Shown in pieces: positions 1 through 5,892 of a DNA stretch of 11,235 nucleotides. The notes under the pieces were generated by a model, which worked only from the letters and a program-made list of their open reading frames with translations, was not told the DNA's origin and searched no databases. The stretch comes from an uncultured Lachnospiraceae bacterium. GTDB taxonomy: Bacteria > Bacillota > Clostridia > Lachnospirales > Lachnospiraceae. Position numbers and translations under genes: made by a program. The stretch's first letter is position 1. Every line of letters begins with the position of its first letter. The DNA lies in the NCBI GenBank assembly GCA_947589175.1, contig CANPZR010000056.1, positions 1-11,235 of the forward strand, read 5' to 3'.

Positions 1-12
1 TGGCGAAAATGA

Positions 13-41
13 TTGACAGATTGCAATTTTTCATATACTAT
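13..41 (+). promoter_or_regulatory. Sigma-A-type promoter of the tRNA-Pro gene
   Basis: A perfect -35 TTGACA (13-18) is followed after 17 bp by TACTAT (36-41), a 4/6 match to the -10 consensus; TATATT at 39-44 is a better hexamer but with a 20-bp spacer. Transcription would start near 48, about 36 nt before the mature tRNA, which fits a tRNA precursor with a short 5' leader. Confidence 0.65.
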
Positions 42-83
42 ATTGTCTTAGAGAGAAAATCAGAGACAGTTCTGGTTTTGTCA

Positions 84-157
84 CGGGGTATGGCGTAGTT
101 TGGTAGCGCGCACGGCTGGGGGCCGTGAGGTCGCAGGTTCAAATCCTGTTGCCCCGA
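84..157 (+). tRNA. tRNA-Pro (anticodon GGG)
   Basis: The full cloverleaf can be folded by hand. The acceptor stem pairs 84-90 with 150-156, with one G-U pair, and A157 is the discriminator. The D arm pairs 93-96 with 106-109. The anticodon stem pairs 111-115 with 123-127, and the loop carries GGG at 118-120, which reads the proline codon CCC. The T stem pairs 133-137 with 145-149 around the loop TTCAAAT. The 3' CCA is not encoded, so it must be added after transcription. The gene stands alone between its own promoter and a terminator. No integrase gene or duplicated 3' end was seen beside it. Confidence 0.95.
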
Positions 158-165
158 TTATAGCG

Positions 166-187
166 GCCCGCTCTTTAGAGAGGGGGC
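166..187 (+). repeat. Hairpin between tRNA-Pro and its terminator
   Basis: Nine-base arms (166-174 and 179-187) pair with one G-G mismatch around a TTAG loop. It sits 9 nt after the tRNA and 7 nt before the stronger terminator hairpin. It has no T tract, so it is probably a 3'-trailer structure that may guide processing, not a terminator. Confidence 0.4.
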
Positions 188-194
188 GATCGGT

Positions 195-228
195 ACAGGG
201 CGGCGGGATTTTCCCGTCGCCCTGTTTT
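195..228 (+). terminator. Rho-independent terminator after tRNA-Pro
   Basis: A 14-bp, mostly G+C stem (195-208 with 212-225, one G-T pair) closes a TTT loop and runs into TTTT at 225-228. The T tract is short but the stem is very strong. The position, 37 nt after the tRNA, fits the end of the tRNA transcript and separates it from the alcohol dehydrogenase gene. Confidence 0.75.
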
Positions 229-280
229 GGTAAGTGTGCCCAGAGCGGCGCACATTTCTAAATATAGAATGCAGCGCGCA

Positions 281-286
281 TATAAT
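281..286 (+). promoter_or_regulatory. Possible -10 element for the alcohol dehydrogenase gene
   Basis: A perfect TATAAT lies 77 bp before the start codon. No good -35 sits at 17 bp (258-263 reads CTAAAT), so the promoter may be weak or activator-dependent. Upstream, TGTGC (235-239) and GCACA (250-254) form a short dyad near the -35 side that could be an operator. Confidence 0.4.
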
Positions 287-362
287 GTGGATCTGCTGAT
301 TTTTGCGAAAAATGCTGGCATATTCGTTATTTACGCGCAAGCAATTCAGAATGGAGGTATTT

Positions 363-1532
363 ATGCAGAATTTTGTGTACTGTACGCCGACGAAAATGGT
401 ATTCGGAAAGGGCGTCGTGGAGAAGCTGGCGGAGGAGCTGAAGCCATTTGGAAAGAAGGTCCTCATGACCTATGGCGGGGGAAGCATCAAAAAGACCGGG
501 CTCTATGACAGGGTAAAGGAGCTTCTGGGGGATTTTAAGGTTTTTGAGCTCTCTGGCATTGAGCCGAATCCCAAGTATTCGACCAGCGTGTTAGAGGGAG
601 TGAAGATATGCAAGGAGCAGGGAATCGACGTGATTCTCGCCGTGGGCGGCGGCAGCGTGCTGGATTGTTCGAAGGCGATCTCGGTGGGAGCCAAGTATGA
701 CGGCGAGCCGTGGGACCTGATCACGGGCGAGGTGGCGGCGCAGGCGGCGCTTCCGATCGTGGATATCATTACGATGGCGGCTACCGGCAGCGAGTACGAC
801 GCGGCGTGCGTCATTTCCCGGACGGAGACGAACGACAAGGTGGGATATATCGACAGCCATCTGTACCCTGCGGTCTCCTTTATTGATCCGACCTATACGT
901 TTACCCTGCCGAAGATTCAGATGCTGGCGGGCGTGGCGGACGCCATGAACCATGTGCTGGAGCAGTATTTTAACGCGAATCCGAACGATCTGGCGGACGG
1001 CATGATGGAGGCGTGCATGAGAAGCCTGATAAAAAATGTAAAGATAGCGGTGGAGAACCCGGAGGATTACGACGCGAGAGCGGAGATTTTTATAAATTGC
1101 TCTTTGGCCTGCAACAACATTCTCTCCATCGGGGAGGCGCCCTCCGGCTGGCCGATGCACGGCATGGAGCATGCGCTTTCCGCCTATTATGACATCACCC
1201 ACGGCGTGGGGCTCGCGATTCTGACGCCGCGGTGGATGAAGCACATTCTCAGTGAAAAGACGGAGGAGAGGCTCGCGAAGTACGGCGTGAACGTGCTGGG
1301 AATTGACAAGAGCCTTCCGGCGCGCGACATAGCGGAGAAGGCGATTGAGGAGACCTACGCGCTCTATGAGGGCCTTGGGATTCCGATGCACTTAAAAGAG
1401 GTCGGCATCGACGAATCGAGGCTCTCCGAGATGGCGCATCATGTAGCGGAGAACGAGGGTCTCGATCAGTCATGGGTCTATGTCCCGCTGACGGAAGAAG
1501 ATATTTTGGAAATTTACAAGGCTTCCCTGTGA
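363..1532 (+). CDS. Iron-dependent alcohol dehydrogenase, YqhD/BdhA (butanol dehydrogenase) type
   Basis: This 389-residue protein belongs to the iron-containing (group III) alcohol dehydrogenases, which reduce aldehydes to alcohols in the cytoplasm and help fermenters dispose of reducing power. The N-terminal half is a dinucleotide-binding domain with YGGGS (37-41) and GGGSVLDCSK (95-104); the first resembles the NADPH-binding loop of E. coli YqhD. The helical C-terminal half carries the expected metal ligands Asp193, His197, His266 and His280, each one residue before its YqhD counterpart (194, 198, 267, 281). The length matches the family. ATG 363 was chosen because GGAGG (353-357) lies 5 nt before it and the protein then starts like its relatives; the in-frame ATG at 303 would add 20 atypical residues. 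It appears to be monocistronic. The substrate (butyraldehyde, other short or toxic aldehydes) cannot be read from sequence. Confidence 0.93.
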   Translation: MQNFVYCTPTKMVFGKGVVEKLAEELKPFGKKVLMTYGGGSIKKTGLYDRVKELLGDFKVFELSGIEPNPKYSTSVLEGVKICKEQGIDVILAVGGGSVLDCSKAISVGAKYDGEPWDLITGEVAAQAALPIVDIITMAATGSEYDAACVISRTETNDKVGYIDSHLYPAVSFIDPTYTFTLPKIQMLAGVADAMNHVLEQYFNANPNDLADGMMEACMRSLIKNVKIAVENPEDYDARAEIFINCSLACNNILSIGEAPSGWPMHGMEHALSAYYDITHGVGLAILTPRWMKHILSEKTEERLAKYGVNVLGIDKSLPARDIAEKAIEETYALYEGLGIPMHLKEVGIDESRLSEMAHHVAENEGLDQSWVYVPLTEEDILEIYKASL

Positions 1533-1564
1533 TTTCGCACCCAAAATTGTGCATTTCACACCCT
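1532..1564. promoter_or_regulatory. Two direct repeats resembling a LytTR binding site
   Basis: ATTTCGCACCCA (1532-1543) and ATTTCACACCCT (1553-1564) agree at 10 of 12 positions and are offset by exactly 21 bp, two helical turns. LytTR regulators (AgrA, ComE, VirR type) bind two imperfect direct repeats with about this spacing. The pair begins at the alcohol dehydrogenase stop codon and ends 56 bp before the LytTR regulator gene, so self-regulation is the simple reading. Binding by this regulator is inference. Confidence 0.5.
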
Positions 1565-1571
1565 TTTTCTG

Positions 1572-1589
1572 AATTTGGACGCGCAAATT
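1572..1589. repeat. Perfect 6-bp inverted repeat before the LytTR regulator gene
   Basis: AATTTG (1572-1577) and CAAATT (1584-1589) are perfect inverted arms around GACGCG. The dyad lies between the direct repeats and the regulator start. It could be an operator or a weak RNA hairpin; no T tract follows, so it is not a convincing terminator. Confidence 0.3.
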
Positions 1590-1620
1590 GCCGATAAATA
1601 TAAGGAAAGAGAGGATGGGA

Positions 1621-2346
1621 ATGAGCATGAGGATTGCCGTTTGCGAGGATGAGGAAGCAGCCAGGGAGCATCTTGTTTCCCTGATTAAGGAACAACTGAA
1701 CGAGCTGTCGCCGGATCAGGATATTCAGGTGGCGGCCTTTGCCAGCGGAGAGGAAATGTTGGAATCCGGAGAGGATTTTGACATTTCCTTTCTTGACGTG
1801 GAGATGAAGGAGATGTCCGGGCTGGAGGTGGCTGAGCGGATTCGTCAGAAGCAGGGAAAAAAGAGCGTCCTCATTTTTGTGTCGGGGCACGAGCGGTATG
1901 TATATGACGCGTTCGATGTGGCGGCGTTCCAGTACCTTTTAAAACCGGTGGAGAGAGAAAAATTCGCCGAGGTATTCGGGCGCGCGTGGAAGGAGGCGTC
2001 CGCGGGCGGGGAGCATATTCTGGTCAAGAGTGGGAGCGCGCATAAAAAGGTAAATCTGCGGGATATTTACTATGTGGAGAGCGCCAATAAAAAGGTGATT
2101 ATTCACACGAAAACGGGCGTGCTGGAGACATATGGGCGGATGGACGAGTGGCAGGAGACGCTGGGGGATAGCTTTTACCGGTGCCACAGGTGCTTTTTGG
2201 TGAATATGGAGCACATCGTGTTCTATCAGGCTGACATGGTCCAGATCGTCAACGGTGACGAGCTGATTATGTCGCGAAATAAATATGCGGATTTTGTCAG
2301 GCACTTTATGAGATACGCGAAGGAGGGAGGAATCGTAAATGTATGA
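1621..2346 (+). CDS. LytTR-family response regulator
   Basis: A 241-residue response regulator of the AgrA/LytR class that should be phosphorylated by the kinase encoded next and then bind DNA. The receiver domain (about 3-120) has acidic Asp10/Glu11, the phosphate-accepting Asp59 in FLDVEM, Ser88 and the conserved Lys108 in LLKPV. The C-terminal LytTR DNA-binding domain (about 135-236) includes the typical YYVES (150-154) and YRCHRCFLVN (186-195) blocks. ATG 1621 is preferred because GAGAGG ends 6 nt before it and the protein then opens MSMRIAVCEDE; ATGs at 1615 and 1627 are possible, and the TTG at 1588 would add atypical residues. Its last codons overlap the kinase start. Direct repeats 56 bp upstream suggest it controls its own gene. 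No clear promoter was found. Confidence 0.93.
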   Translation: MSMRIAVCEDEEAAREHLVSLIKEQLNELSPDQDIQVAAFASGEEMLESGEDFDISFLDVEMKEMSGLEVAERIRQKQGKKSVLIFVSGHERYVYDAFDVAAFQYLLKPVEREKFAEVFGRAWKEASAGGEHILVKSGSAHKKVNLRDIYYVESANKKVIIHTKTGVLETYGRMDEWQETLGDSFYRCHRCFLVNMEHIVFYQADMVQIVNGDELIMSRNKYADFVRHFMRYAKEGGIVNV

Positions 2347-3769
2347 GAGGGCGTATGCGTTCTTTCTCTTTTTTGTCAGCAGCCTGGCGGGCGGATTGTA
2401 TATAAGAAAATTTTTTGCCGCGGACCGCTCGCGGAAAAGGCGCTTTTTGATCTGGATGCTGCTCTATTTTGTCTTTCAGTATTTAATTTTGGATAAAATG
2501 AGCATCGATTCCCCGCTCTTGGGGCTCGCGAAGGCGGCGACGGACATCTTGATCGTCTTCGGTCTGCTGCTTTTATTGTATGACAGGGAGCTTTTGAAGC
2601 TCTTGTTTGTGGCGGTCAGTTTTGTGGCGGGAAAAGAGATTATTAAGTATATTATCATAGTGGTCAGCTACGGTCTGAACGGCCTGGCCTGCGAAGTGCT
2701 ATCGCACATGGTTCAGAATATAACGACGATGAAGCAGGCGAGAGCGTGGTCGTTTTGTTCGACGTGGTCCCAGTGGTCCGTCATTCTTATTCTGTATATG
2801 GCGTTAATGTCCATGTATTTTGCCATAATCAGCAGAAAATTCACGGACAGGGAGCGCCCGTTTCGGATTCAGGAGTACGCGTTTCTGATTTTGCCGAGCG
2901 CGACGACGCTGTGCGTCTCCATCACGCTGAAAATGATCTTTGTGTCGGTGGAAAAGGGCGTGACGGTGACGCTGTTCGACAAGGTGCCCGCCACCATGTT
3001 CTGGGTGCCGGTAATCTGTCTGCTTTTGCTGTGCGTGAATATCTCGTCCATCACCCTCTTTCAAAAGCTGCTGCAGCTGAATGAGGAGGAGAAAAAGCGC
3101 TCGCTTTTGGAGAATCAGACCATTCAGATTCAGCAGGAGTTAGAGGAGATACAGGATATTTACGCCGATATGAGAGGGCTGCAGCACGACATGAGAAATC
3201 ATCTGGAGAGCATCGCGGCAGTTGTCAGCCGGACGGCGGGGGACACGAAAGAGGAGCTTGCCGGCTATCTGGACCAGATGAAGGGGGCGGTGAGCCGGCT
3301 GGATTTTGCGTACCGGACAGGCAATCCCATCACGGACGCGATTCTTCAAAAGAAGGCGCAGGACGCGCGGAAAAAGCAGATCGCCTTCTATGCAGATTTT
3401 GCATATCCGGATCGGCATCAGTTCGACGTCTATGACATCGGAATCGTTTTGAACAACGCACTGGAGAACGCCATCGAGGCGGCGGGGCGCACGAAGGGGG
3501 CAAAGGAAATCTCTCTGCGCTCATATAAAAAGGGACATTTGTTCTTTATCGAGGTGGAAAATACCTTTTCCGGCGATTTTTCTCTCGATGAGAGGACGGG
3601 ACTGCCAATCAGCAGCAAAAAAGACGGAAAGCCCCACGGCATCGGACTCGAAAATATACAGAGATGCGCCAGAAAGTACAGGGGCGACATGGACATCACC
3701 GTTTCGGGAGAGGGAGAAAAGAGATTTATCCTCACGGTCATGATGTATGAACAGGTATTCAAAAAATGA
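2339..3769 (+). CDS. AgrC-like GHKL sensor histidine kinase
   Basis: A 476-residue membrane sensor kinase, partner of the preceding LytTR regulator. The N-terminal 240 residues hold about six or seven hydrophobic segments (roughly 7-20, 36-51, 64-82, 88-110, 146-165, 180-203, 220-241). A probable coiled coil (245-280) leads to the phosphoacceptor His283 in LQHDMRNHL. The ATPase domain has the N box NNALENAIEA (372-381) and G box HGIGLENI (433-440), typical of the HATPase_c_5 kinases paired with LytTR regulators. The start overlaps the regulator's end by 8 bp; AAGGAGG (2320-2326) lies upstream inside the regulator gene, so translation is probably coupled. No agrB- or agrD-like gene is adjacent, so a peptide ligand cannot be assumed. 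No clear terminator follows. The membrane topology is an eye estimate. Confidence 0.92.
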   Translation: MYERAYAFFLFFVSSLAGGLYIRKFFAADRSRKRRFLIWMLLYFVFQYLILDKMSIDSPLLGLAKAATDILIVFGLLLLLYDRELLKLLFVAVSFVAGKEIIKYIIIVVSYGLNGLACEVLSHMVQNITTMKQARAWSFCSTWSQWSVILILYMALMSMYFAIISRKFTDRERPFRIQEYAFLILPSATTLCVSITLKMIFVSVEKGVTVTLFDKVPATMFWVPVICLLLLCVNISSITLFQKLLQLNEEEKKRSLLENQTIQIQQELEEIQDIYADMRGLQHDMRNHLESIAAVVSRTAGDTKEELAGYLDQMKGAVSRLDFAYRTGNPITDAILQKKAQDARKKQIAFYADFAYPDRHQFDVYDIGIVLNNALENAIEAAGRTKGAKEISLRSYKKGHLFFIEVENTFSGDFSLDERTGLPISSKKDGKPHGIGLENIQRCARKYRGDMDITVSGEGEKRFILTVMMYEQVFKK

Positions 3770-3867
3770 ATAGTGGAAACGCGAAAGAAAGGGCAAAATA
3801 TTTGTGATTCAAAGAACCGTCTCGCCACATTTGTCACATAAATCTGTTAAATCCCATACAATAAGAA

Positions 3868-3896
3868 TTGAAAAAGTGCTGTCTGAATGATATAAT
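3868..3896 (+). promoter_or_regulatory. Strong extended -10 promoter of the cysteine synthase-like gene
   Basis: TTGAAA (3868-3873) and a perfect TATAAT (3891-3896) are separated by 17 bp, and TG at 3888-3889 one base before the -10 makes it an extended -10 element. Transcription should start near 3903, leaving a leader of about 125 nt before the start codon. It also suggests that the gene is not simply read from the kinase operon. Confidence 0.8.
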
Positions 3897-3948
3897 GTCT
3901 AAGATAGCGTGCCCGTCCGGAAGGAACAGGGCTCATTTGTGCAGGGAA

Positions 3949-3982
3949 ACGGTATGCGTTTTGTGTATTGTCCGCATTCCGT
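3949..3982 (+). promoter_or_regulatory. Hairpin in the leader of the cysteine synthase-like gene
   Basis: Arms 3949-3958 and 3973-3982 pair at 9 of 10 positions (one T-T mismatch) around a 14-nt loop. A smaller hairpin is possible before it, where GCCC (3911-3914) can pair with GGGC. No T-box or S-box consensus was recognised. The left arm contains the start codon of a possible leader peptide, so folding and translation would compete. Confidence 0.4.
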
Positions 3983-3998
3983 GACAGTTGCTCCATGA
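3954..3998 (+). CDS. Possible 14-residue leader peptide
   Basis: An ATG at 3954 opens a 14-codon frame, MRFVYCPHSVTVAP, ending in TGA at 3996-3998, 30 nt before the enzyme's ATG. AGGGA (3943-3947) lies 6 nt upstream, a credible ribosome binding site. It lies within the transcribed leader, and its first ten codons overlap the hairpin. It has one cysteine codon (residue 6), far fewer than classic attenuator peptides, so control by cysteine supply is only a suggestion. Short frames arise by chance and there is no conservation evidence here. Confidence 0.25.
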   Translation: MRFVYCPHSVTVAP

Positions 3999-4028
3999 GA
4001 GGAAAATCTACAGGAGGCTTATGAACAG

Positions 4029-4964
4029 ATGTATTGTAATACAATTTTGGAGGCGGTGGGGAATACGCCTCTCATCAAACTGAACCGCATGACCGGACCG
4101 GAGGATGCGGATATTTTTGTAAAATATGAGGCTGTCAATATCGGAGGCTCGGTCAAGACGAGGACGGCCCTGAATATGATTGAGGAGGCGGAGCGGCAGG
4201 GGAAAATCGGACCGGATTCGATTATCTGCGAGCCCACCAGCGGCAACCAGGGAATCGGCCTGGCGCTTGTGGGCGCCGTGAAGGGATATAAGGTCATTAT
4301 CGTGATGCCCGATTCCGTCAGTATGGAGCGCCGCATGTTAGTGTCCCAGTACGGGGCGGAGGTCGTGCTGATTCACGATGAGGGCGATATCGGGAAGGCG
4401 ATTCAGGAGTGCAAGGACTATGCCTTAAAGCTGGAGAGGGAGAACCCGGCCGTTTTTGTCCCCCAGCAGTTCGAGAACCCGGCGAATCCGGCGGTTCACT
4501 ATGAGAGGACGGCGAGGGAGATTCTTGCGCAGATGGAGGGGCTGACTATCGACGGATTCTGCTCTGGCTATGGCAGCGGCGGTACCATTTCCGGCATCGG
4601 ACGGGCGCTGCGGGAGAAAAATCCGGACGTCCACATCGCGGTCCTAGAGGTGGAAAATGCGCCGGCTCTCTTGGGAGGCCCCATCGGCAGCCATTTTCAG
4701 CAGGGAATCGGAGACGGATTTGTCCCGCCCAATTTTGACACGGACATATATGACGAGGTGATTCTTGTGAGCGACGAGCAGGCGCTTGACACGGCGCGCC
4801 GGCTGGCGCGGGAGGAAGGGATCCTCGCCGGCATTTCCGCGGGGACCAATGTGTGGGGAGCCATGCAGATTGCCAAAAAGCTGGGCAAAGGAAAGAATGT
4901 CGTCTGCCTGGCCCCGGACACGGGGGAGCGGTACTGCTCCACGGTTTTATTTGATCGGAAGTGA
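4029..4964 (+). CDS. PLP-dependent cysteine synthase family protein (CysK-like)
   Basis: A 311-residue fold-type II PLP enzyme related to O-acetylserine sulfhydrylase, which makes cysteine from O-acetylserine and sulfide in the cytoplasm. It opens with the usual NTILEAVGNTPLIKL block. Lys43 in GGSVKTR should form the PLP Schiff base; GSGGT (182-186) is the phosphate-binding loop, Ser270 should contact the PLP ring nitrogen, and PDTGERY (296-302) is the C-terminal family motif. Length is normal. Two motifs differ from standard CysK: NIGGSVKTR instead of NPGGSVKDR, and TSGNQG (70-75) instead of TSGNTG in the substrate loop, so the true amino-acid substrate may differ. ATG 4029 gives the family N terminus, with AGGAGG (4012-4017) 11 nt upstream. 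An out-of-frame ATG at 4021 lies between them. Its end overlaps the convergent DUF2798-like gene by 18 bp. Confidence 0.88.
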   Translation: MYCNTILEAVGNTPLIKLNRMTGPEDADIFVKYEAVNIGGSVKTRTALNMIEEAERQGKIGPDSIICEPTSGNQGIGLALVGAVKGYKVIIVMPDSVSMERRMLVSQYGAEVVLIHDEGDIGKAIQECKDYALKLERENPAVFVPQQFENPANPAVHYERTAREILAQMEGLTIDGFCSGYGSGGTISGIGRALREKNPDVHIAVLEVENAPALLGGPIGSHFQQGIGDGFVPPNFDTDIYDEVILVSDEQALDTARRLAREEGILAGISAGTNVWGAMQIAKKLGKGKNVVCLAPDTGERYCSTVLFDRK

Positions 4965-5651
4965 CTTTTTGACGTCTTCCTCCAGCGCCTTTCTGCGGCG
5001 GTGCTCATGGGCGATTTCTTCCTGAATCTCATCGATCCGACGGAAGATATCGAAGATGGCCTCCTGCTCGTTCTGCGGACCGGAAGGCATTTCGGTCTCG
5101 CCGCGCTTTTCGATATCCTTTTTGAACAGAGTTTTAAAGATTACCCGCACGGCAGGCTGTATGAAGAACAGCTGGGTGAAATAGGCGAAGGGGAAATTAA
5201 AGCACACTAATTTCAGCCAGTTCGCGAGCAGGGTAAACAGATTGAATCCCATGTAATAGGGGTAGTACAAAAAGGCGGCGATCAGGCTCATGGCCGGACA
5301 CATGATTCCCACGGTCGCGCATATGATAGCGGTCTCGAACATCATGGGGTGGTGCTTGGCGGGGTTGAATATGCGGGAGGCGAGCTTAAAGGAAGCAGGA
5401 CTTCCGATCAGGTTCTCCAGGGCAAAGGCAAAGCAAAATTCGATCAGAATACACGCCCAGATAGGCAGATACATTCCGAACATGTAAATTCCGCCCTGCT
5501 TGTTGATGGCGGCCAGGACGCTGGTCGTCTGGTTGAGCTCCATGAGGGTGTTTCCGTTTACCACATAGAGGCTGTAAAAGACATAGGCGTGTACGGTGAT
5601 AACGACTGTGATAAAGGCAAATATCATTCTCTGAAATTGATTTCTAGGCAT
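4947..5651 (-). CDS. DUF2798-like four-helix membrane protein with charged C-terminal tail
   Basis: A 234-residue membrane protein of unknown function. Four hydrophobic segments are visible (about 8-32, 57-80, 106-130, 138-172), and the opening MPRNQFQRMIFAFITV resembles DUF2798 proteins, which carry two-helix units; here there seem to be two. After the last helix comes a basic stretch (168-183), a linker, and a highly charged helix (194-229), probably a cytoplasmic coiled coil. ATG at 5651 was chosen because GGAGG (5662-5658) lies 6 nt before it; a longer frame from 5711 would add 20 poorly fitting residues. The gene converges on the cysteine synthase-like gene and overlaps its last 18 bp. 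The DUF2798 assignment is from memory of the family pattern; no biochemical role can be given. Confidence 0.75.
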   Translation of the reverse strand: MPRNQFQRMIFAFITVVITVHAYVFYSLYVVNGNTLMELNQTTSVLAAINKQGGIYMFGMYLPIWACILIEFCFAFALENLIGSPASFKLASRIFNPAKHHPMMFETAIICATVGIMCPAMSLIAAFLYYPYYMGFNLFTLLANWLKLVCFNFPFAYFTQLFFIQPAVRVIFKTLFKKDIEKRGETEMPSGPQNEQEAIFDIFRRIDEIQEEIAHEHRRRKALEEDVKKSLPIK

Positions 5652-5724
5652 TTTTTTCCTCCATTTTTTCCACATAAAAACACATGCAGCGGCCGGCAAG
5701 CTTTTAAACATACTCTGTAATCAG

Positions 5725-5753
5725 ATTTACGTGCCAGGCACTACATGTGTCAA
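5725..5753 (-). promoter_or_regulatory. Possible promoter of the DUF2798-like gene with a palindrome in the spacer
   Basis: On the minus strand a perfect TTGACA (5753-5748) is followed at 17 bp by GTAAAT (5730-5725), a poor -10. The palindrome GTGCCAGGCAC (5731-5741) sits in the spacer, next to the -10. This arrangement suggests a repressor or activator site, but the weak -10 keeps the promoter call tentative. Confidence 0.35.
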
Positions 5754-5835
5754 TATGTAAATATTTTTATTGTTTCCGGATTGTATATTAACATATTTTT
5801 TTAAATAATTCAAGAAAAATTATTGAAAATTGCCT

Positions 5836-5864
5836 TTGAAATTATCTTATAAATACTCTATACT
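5836..5864 (+). promoter_or_regulatory. Promoter of the MFS transporter gene
   Basis: TTGAAA (5836-5841) and TATACT (5859-5864) are spaced by 17 bp, each a 5/6 match to consensus. The predicted start near 5871 leaves a leader of about 22 nt, just enough for the AGGGGG ribosome binding site (5881-5886). The A+T-rich stretch 5754-5835 upstream separates it from the divergent gene. Confidence 0.75.
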
Positions 5865-5892
5865 ATGGATATCAGACGCAAGGGGGAAAAGA

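Noticed and set aside
84..157. tRNA-Pro as an integration site of a mobile element
   Set aside because: No integrase gene, no repeated tRNA 3' end and no phage or plasmid gene is visible in the window.
303..362. Longer N terminus of the alcohol dehydrogenase from ATG 303
   Set aside because: No good ribosome binding site lies before it, the extra 20 residues do not look like the family, and ATG 363 has GGAGG at good spacing.
591..1391. Long minus-strand frame inside the alcohol dehydrogenase gene
   Set aside because: It is an Arg/His-rich shadow of a G+C-rich coding gene with no recognisable domain; the plus-strand protein has all catalytic residues.
3829..3859. Second LytTR-type repeat pair before the cysteine synthase promoter
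   Set aside because: ATTTGTCACAT looks similar to the repeat, but the sequence 21 bp downstream does not match it.
3902..4028. T-box or SAM riboswitch before the cysteine synthase-like gene
   Set aside because: I could not find the conserved T-box sequence, an S-box core or a terminator hairpin with a T tract in this leader.
4957..4980. Terminator between the convergent cysteine synthase-like and DUF2798-like genes
   Set aside because: GGAAG and CTTCC can pair around a T-rich loop, but the stem is only 5 bp and no T tract follows.
5349..5720. Plus-strand frame opposite the DUF2798-like gene
   Set aside because: The product has no hydrophobic or domain pattern and no clear ribosome binding site, while the minus-strand frame shows four membrane segments and a good GGAGG.
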